From positions 1,054,001-1,118,000 of the forward strand of contig NC_023036.2 of NCBI RefSeq assembly GCF_000317305.3: 64,000 nucleotides of DNA. The letters run 5' to 3'. Within the stretch, counting starts at the first letter, position 1. The number at the start of each line of letters is the position of its first letter. Source of the stretch: Mycolicibacterium neoaurum VKM Ac-1815D. GTDB taxonomy: Bacteria; Actinomycetota; Actinomycetes; Mycobacteriales; Mycobacteriaceae. A model generated the notes under the pieces. It made no database searches. It saw nothing but the letters and a program-made list of their open reading frames with translations, and had not been told where the DNA came from. This document shows, one piece after another, positions 62,623 to 64,000 of this stretch. Position numbers and translations under genes: made by a program.

Positions 62623-63036
62623 ATGCGTCACCGCGATATCGCAGCCGTCGTCCTCTGCTCGGCGGGGCTGCTGCTGGCCGGCCCGGCGGCCATCTCGACC
62701 GCCGAGACCGAACCGGCCTATATCGATCACACCGAATGGGTGCAGTGGGGCGACCTGAAGAGCCTGCGCGTGTATCCCACGGCCCTCGGCCGCTCGCAGG
62801 CCGCGATTCCCGGTACCCAGGCCCAGCAGAACCAGGCCTGGTCGCAGGTGCTGTCGCTGGCCCCGGAGGCCGATATCCCAGGTATGCAGTCCCAGTTCAA
62901 CTGCCACTGGCAGTTCGCCGAGTTCGTCGAGCCCGGTAAGACGAGCTGGAATCTGGAGCCGTGGCGGCCCGTCGTCAGCGACGCCGAACTCGTTGCCGCC
63001 GGCTGTAATCCCGGCGGCACCGAAGAACCGTTCTAG
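62623..63036 (+). CDS. Secreted DUF2599 protein (Rv0477-like)
   Basis: 137 residues with an N-terminal signal peptide (IAAVVLCSAGLLLAGPAAISTA, likely cleaved after AETEPA or close by). The mature part has HTEWVQWGDLKSLRVYPTALGR and FNCHWQFAEFVEPGKTSWNLEPWRP, the core of DUF2599, with two Cys that may form a disulfide. Function unknown. The ATG at 62623 lies 4 bases after the previous stop codon. Confidence 0.87.
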   Translation: MRHRDIAAVVLCSAGLLLAGPAAISTAETEPAYIDHTEWVQWGDLKSLRVYPTALGRSQAAIPGTQAQQNQAWSQVLSLAPEADIPGMQSQFNCHWQFAEFVEPGKTSWNLEPWRPVVSDAELVAAGCNPGGTEEPF

Positions 63037-63948
63037 CTAGGGCAATCCGGCGAAACACGGGTCGCCGCCGGCGCCGCTGCGGCCCGGGGGCATGACACCG
63101 TTGCGGGTGGAGAACTTCGCGACCACGCCGGTATCGGTGACCTCGACGCTGTCGGCGTGGATGCCCATCGGGTAGTTCTCGGTCATCTGCTTGAGGAACG
63201 CGTCCAGCGCAGGCTGGACGCTCTCACGCGGGAGCACGAAGCCCAGGCCGGTCAGGCGCTCGACGGTCAGCGTCAGCTCCTGGTTACGCACCACGGGCTT
63301 GGCGACGATGCTGCCCAGCGTGCCCTGCAGTTCCACGGTCCCGTCGGCGGGGTTGGTGGTCACACCGTTGACGAAGCTGCCGACCAGCGGAACGGCGTTT
63401 TGGATGGTGCGCTTGATGCCATCGGTCGACCACGTGATGGTGGCGTCCAGCGCGCCCACGGTGCCCGGTGACTCGGGGTTTCCGGTGACCCGGACATCGT
63501 TGATGACGATCTCGGCCTTCATCCCCTCGGCTTCACGGATGCGGTTGCCCGCCGTGGTCGCGGTGATGTTGTTGTAGTTCTTGGCGAAGTGCTGCAGCAG
63601 GAACGGCCGGGGGCCGAACGATACGTCGACGTTGTCCTGCACGACGCAGGAGGTGACCCGCGAGACGGTGTCGTCGGCGATCTTGCGTGCGATCAGCTCG
63701 GCGCCGACGACGCCGGCCAGCGCCAGGGCGGCGACGATCACCACCACCAGCACGATCGACAGCGGATCCCGGAAGAGCTTCGTGAACTTGTTCGAGCTCG
63801 ACGGCGGGGACGGTGGCGGGCTCGAGGGGGGAGTCGATATCGGGGTCGATGTGGACGTCGACACCGTCGGTTCGGCGGGCGCTGCTGCCGGCGCTTCGGA
63901 CGGCGGCGGGTTCACACCGTCGGTGGGGCGGGCCCAGGGATCGGTCAC
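63037..63948 (-). CDS. DUF2993 membrane-anchored protein (Rv0479c-like)
   Basis: 303 residues. A Pro/Ser/Thr-rich N-terminal region of about 55 residues, one helix (LSIVLVVVIVAALALAGVVGAELIA), and an exported DUF2993 domain (VTSCVVQDNVDVSFGPRPFLLQHFAKNYNNITATTAG onward) of the LmeA/SMP-like lipid-transfer type. Function unknown. In M. tuberculosis deoC (Rv0478) lies between the Rv0477 and Rv0479c genes; here their stop codons are adjacent and deoC is missing from this position. GTG overlaps the next upstream gene as GTGA. Confidence 0.83.
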   Translation of the reverse strand: MTDPWARPTDGVNPPPSEAPAAAPAEPTVSTSTSTPISTPPSSPPPSPPSSSNKFTKLFRDPLSIVLVVVIVAALALAGVVGAELIARKIADDTVSRVTSCVVQDNVDVSFGPRPFLLQHFAKNYNNITATTAGNRIREAEGMKAEIVINDVRVTGNPESPGTVGALDATITWSTDGIKRTIQNAVPLVGSFVNGVTTNPADGTVELQGTLGSIVAKPVVRNQELTLTVERLTGLGFVLPRESVQPALDAFLKQMTENYPMGIHADSVEVTDTGVVAKFSTRNGVMPPGRSGAGGDPCFAGLP

Positions 63949-64000
63949 GCAGTCGATTGTGCCTTAGCGAACCGGACGCGGTTAACCAGCACCGCGATGG
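63945..64000 (-). CDS. C-terminal end of a gene cut by the window edge
   Basis: A 17-codon open frame enters from the right edge on the minus strand (IAVLVNRVRFAKAQSTA) and stops at TGA 63945-63947, overlapping the GTG of the DUF2993 gene by four bases. By synteny with M. tuberculosis it would be the Rv0480c amidohydrolase/nitrilase. Too short to confirm. Confidence 0.45.
   Translation of the reverse strand, partial: IAVLVNRVRFAKAQSTA

Overview
The window is high-GC actinobacterial DNA from a mycobacterium, most likely a rapidly growing Mycolicibacterium-type species. The evidence is gene content and order. The two flanks follow the Mycobacterium tuberculosis order Rv0428c-Rv0440 and Rv0457c-Rv0480c almost gene for gene: def, virR, sodC, the Cdc48-like ATPase, pssA, psd, moeA2 and groEL2 on the left; lpdC, ramB, icl, fadB2, umaA, madR and hbhA on the right. 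Genus-specific genes such as hbhA, virR and mycolic acid methyltransferases are present. Matches to M. tuberculosis genes are from remembered family sequences, not from a search. I see no rRNA, tRNA, CRISPR array, insertion sequence or phage gene, and no gap between genes longer than 300 bases.

Layout. 1-4135: conserved block (acetyltransferase fragment, def, DUF3263, virR, sodC, YbdK-type ligase, LON-domain protein). 4136-10988: a complete six-gene Mrp/Mnh cation/proton antiporter operon with fused MrpA-MrpB, plus a membrane protein of unknown function; in M. tuberculosis Rv0434 and Rv0435c are adjacent, so this is an insertion. 11123-16995: tightly overlapping SDR-moeA2-psd-pssA-ATPase block. 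17042-25422: an accessory acyl-CoA and oxidation cluster (acyl-CoA ligase, acyl-CoA dehydrogenase, two unusual crotonases, SnoaL-like protein, SDR, cytochrome P450, two TetR regulators) with clear palindromic operators. 25612-32827: HAD phosphatase, helicase, cupin/SDR pair, TetR and a sulfonate/nitrate-type ABC importer. 32829-34667: groEL2 behind two tandem CIRCE elements and followed by a terminator. 34694-46433: mixed accessory and metabolic genes (DUF559 protein, D-aminoacylase, VOC, DinB, aldehyde dehydrogenase, PPK2, wax ester synthase, prolyl oligopeptidase). 46456-64000: DUF779, two mycolic-acid-methyltransferase paralogues, lpdC, a diguanylate cyclase, ramB, the acyl-thioesterase, icl, fadB2, umaA, a second PPK2, madR, DUF445, the XRE regulator, hbhA and envelope proteins.

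How the parts work together. The right end groups the glyoxylate-shunt enzyme icl and its regulator ramB with lipid genes (thioesterase, fadB2, umaA, madR). The 17-25 kb cluster looks like a self-regulated degradation module: activation by the ligase, oxidation by the dehydrogenase, crotonase and SDR steps, and P450 hydroxylation. Both its divergent promoter and its P450 promoter carry palindromes over the -10 element. Many genes begin exactly 6 or 7 bases after a TANNNT -10 hexamer, which implies leaderless mRNAs; I used this to choose several starts. Two divergent gene pairs share one 22-base intergenic design in which the two -10 hexamers overlap by a common TA.
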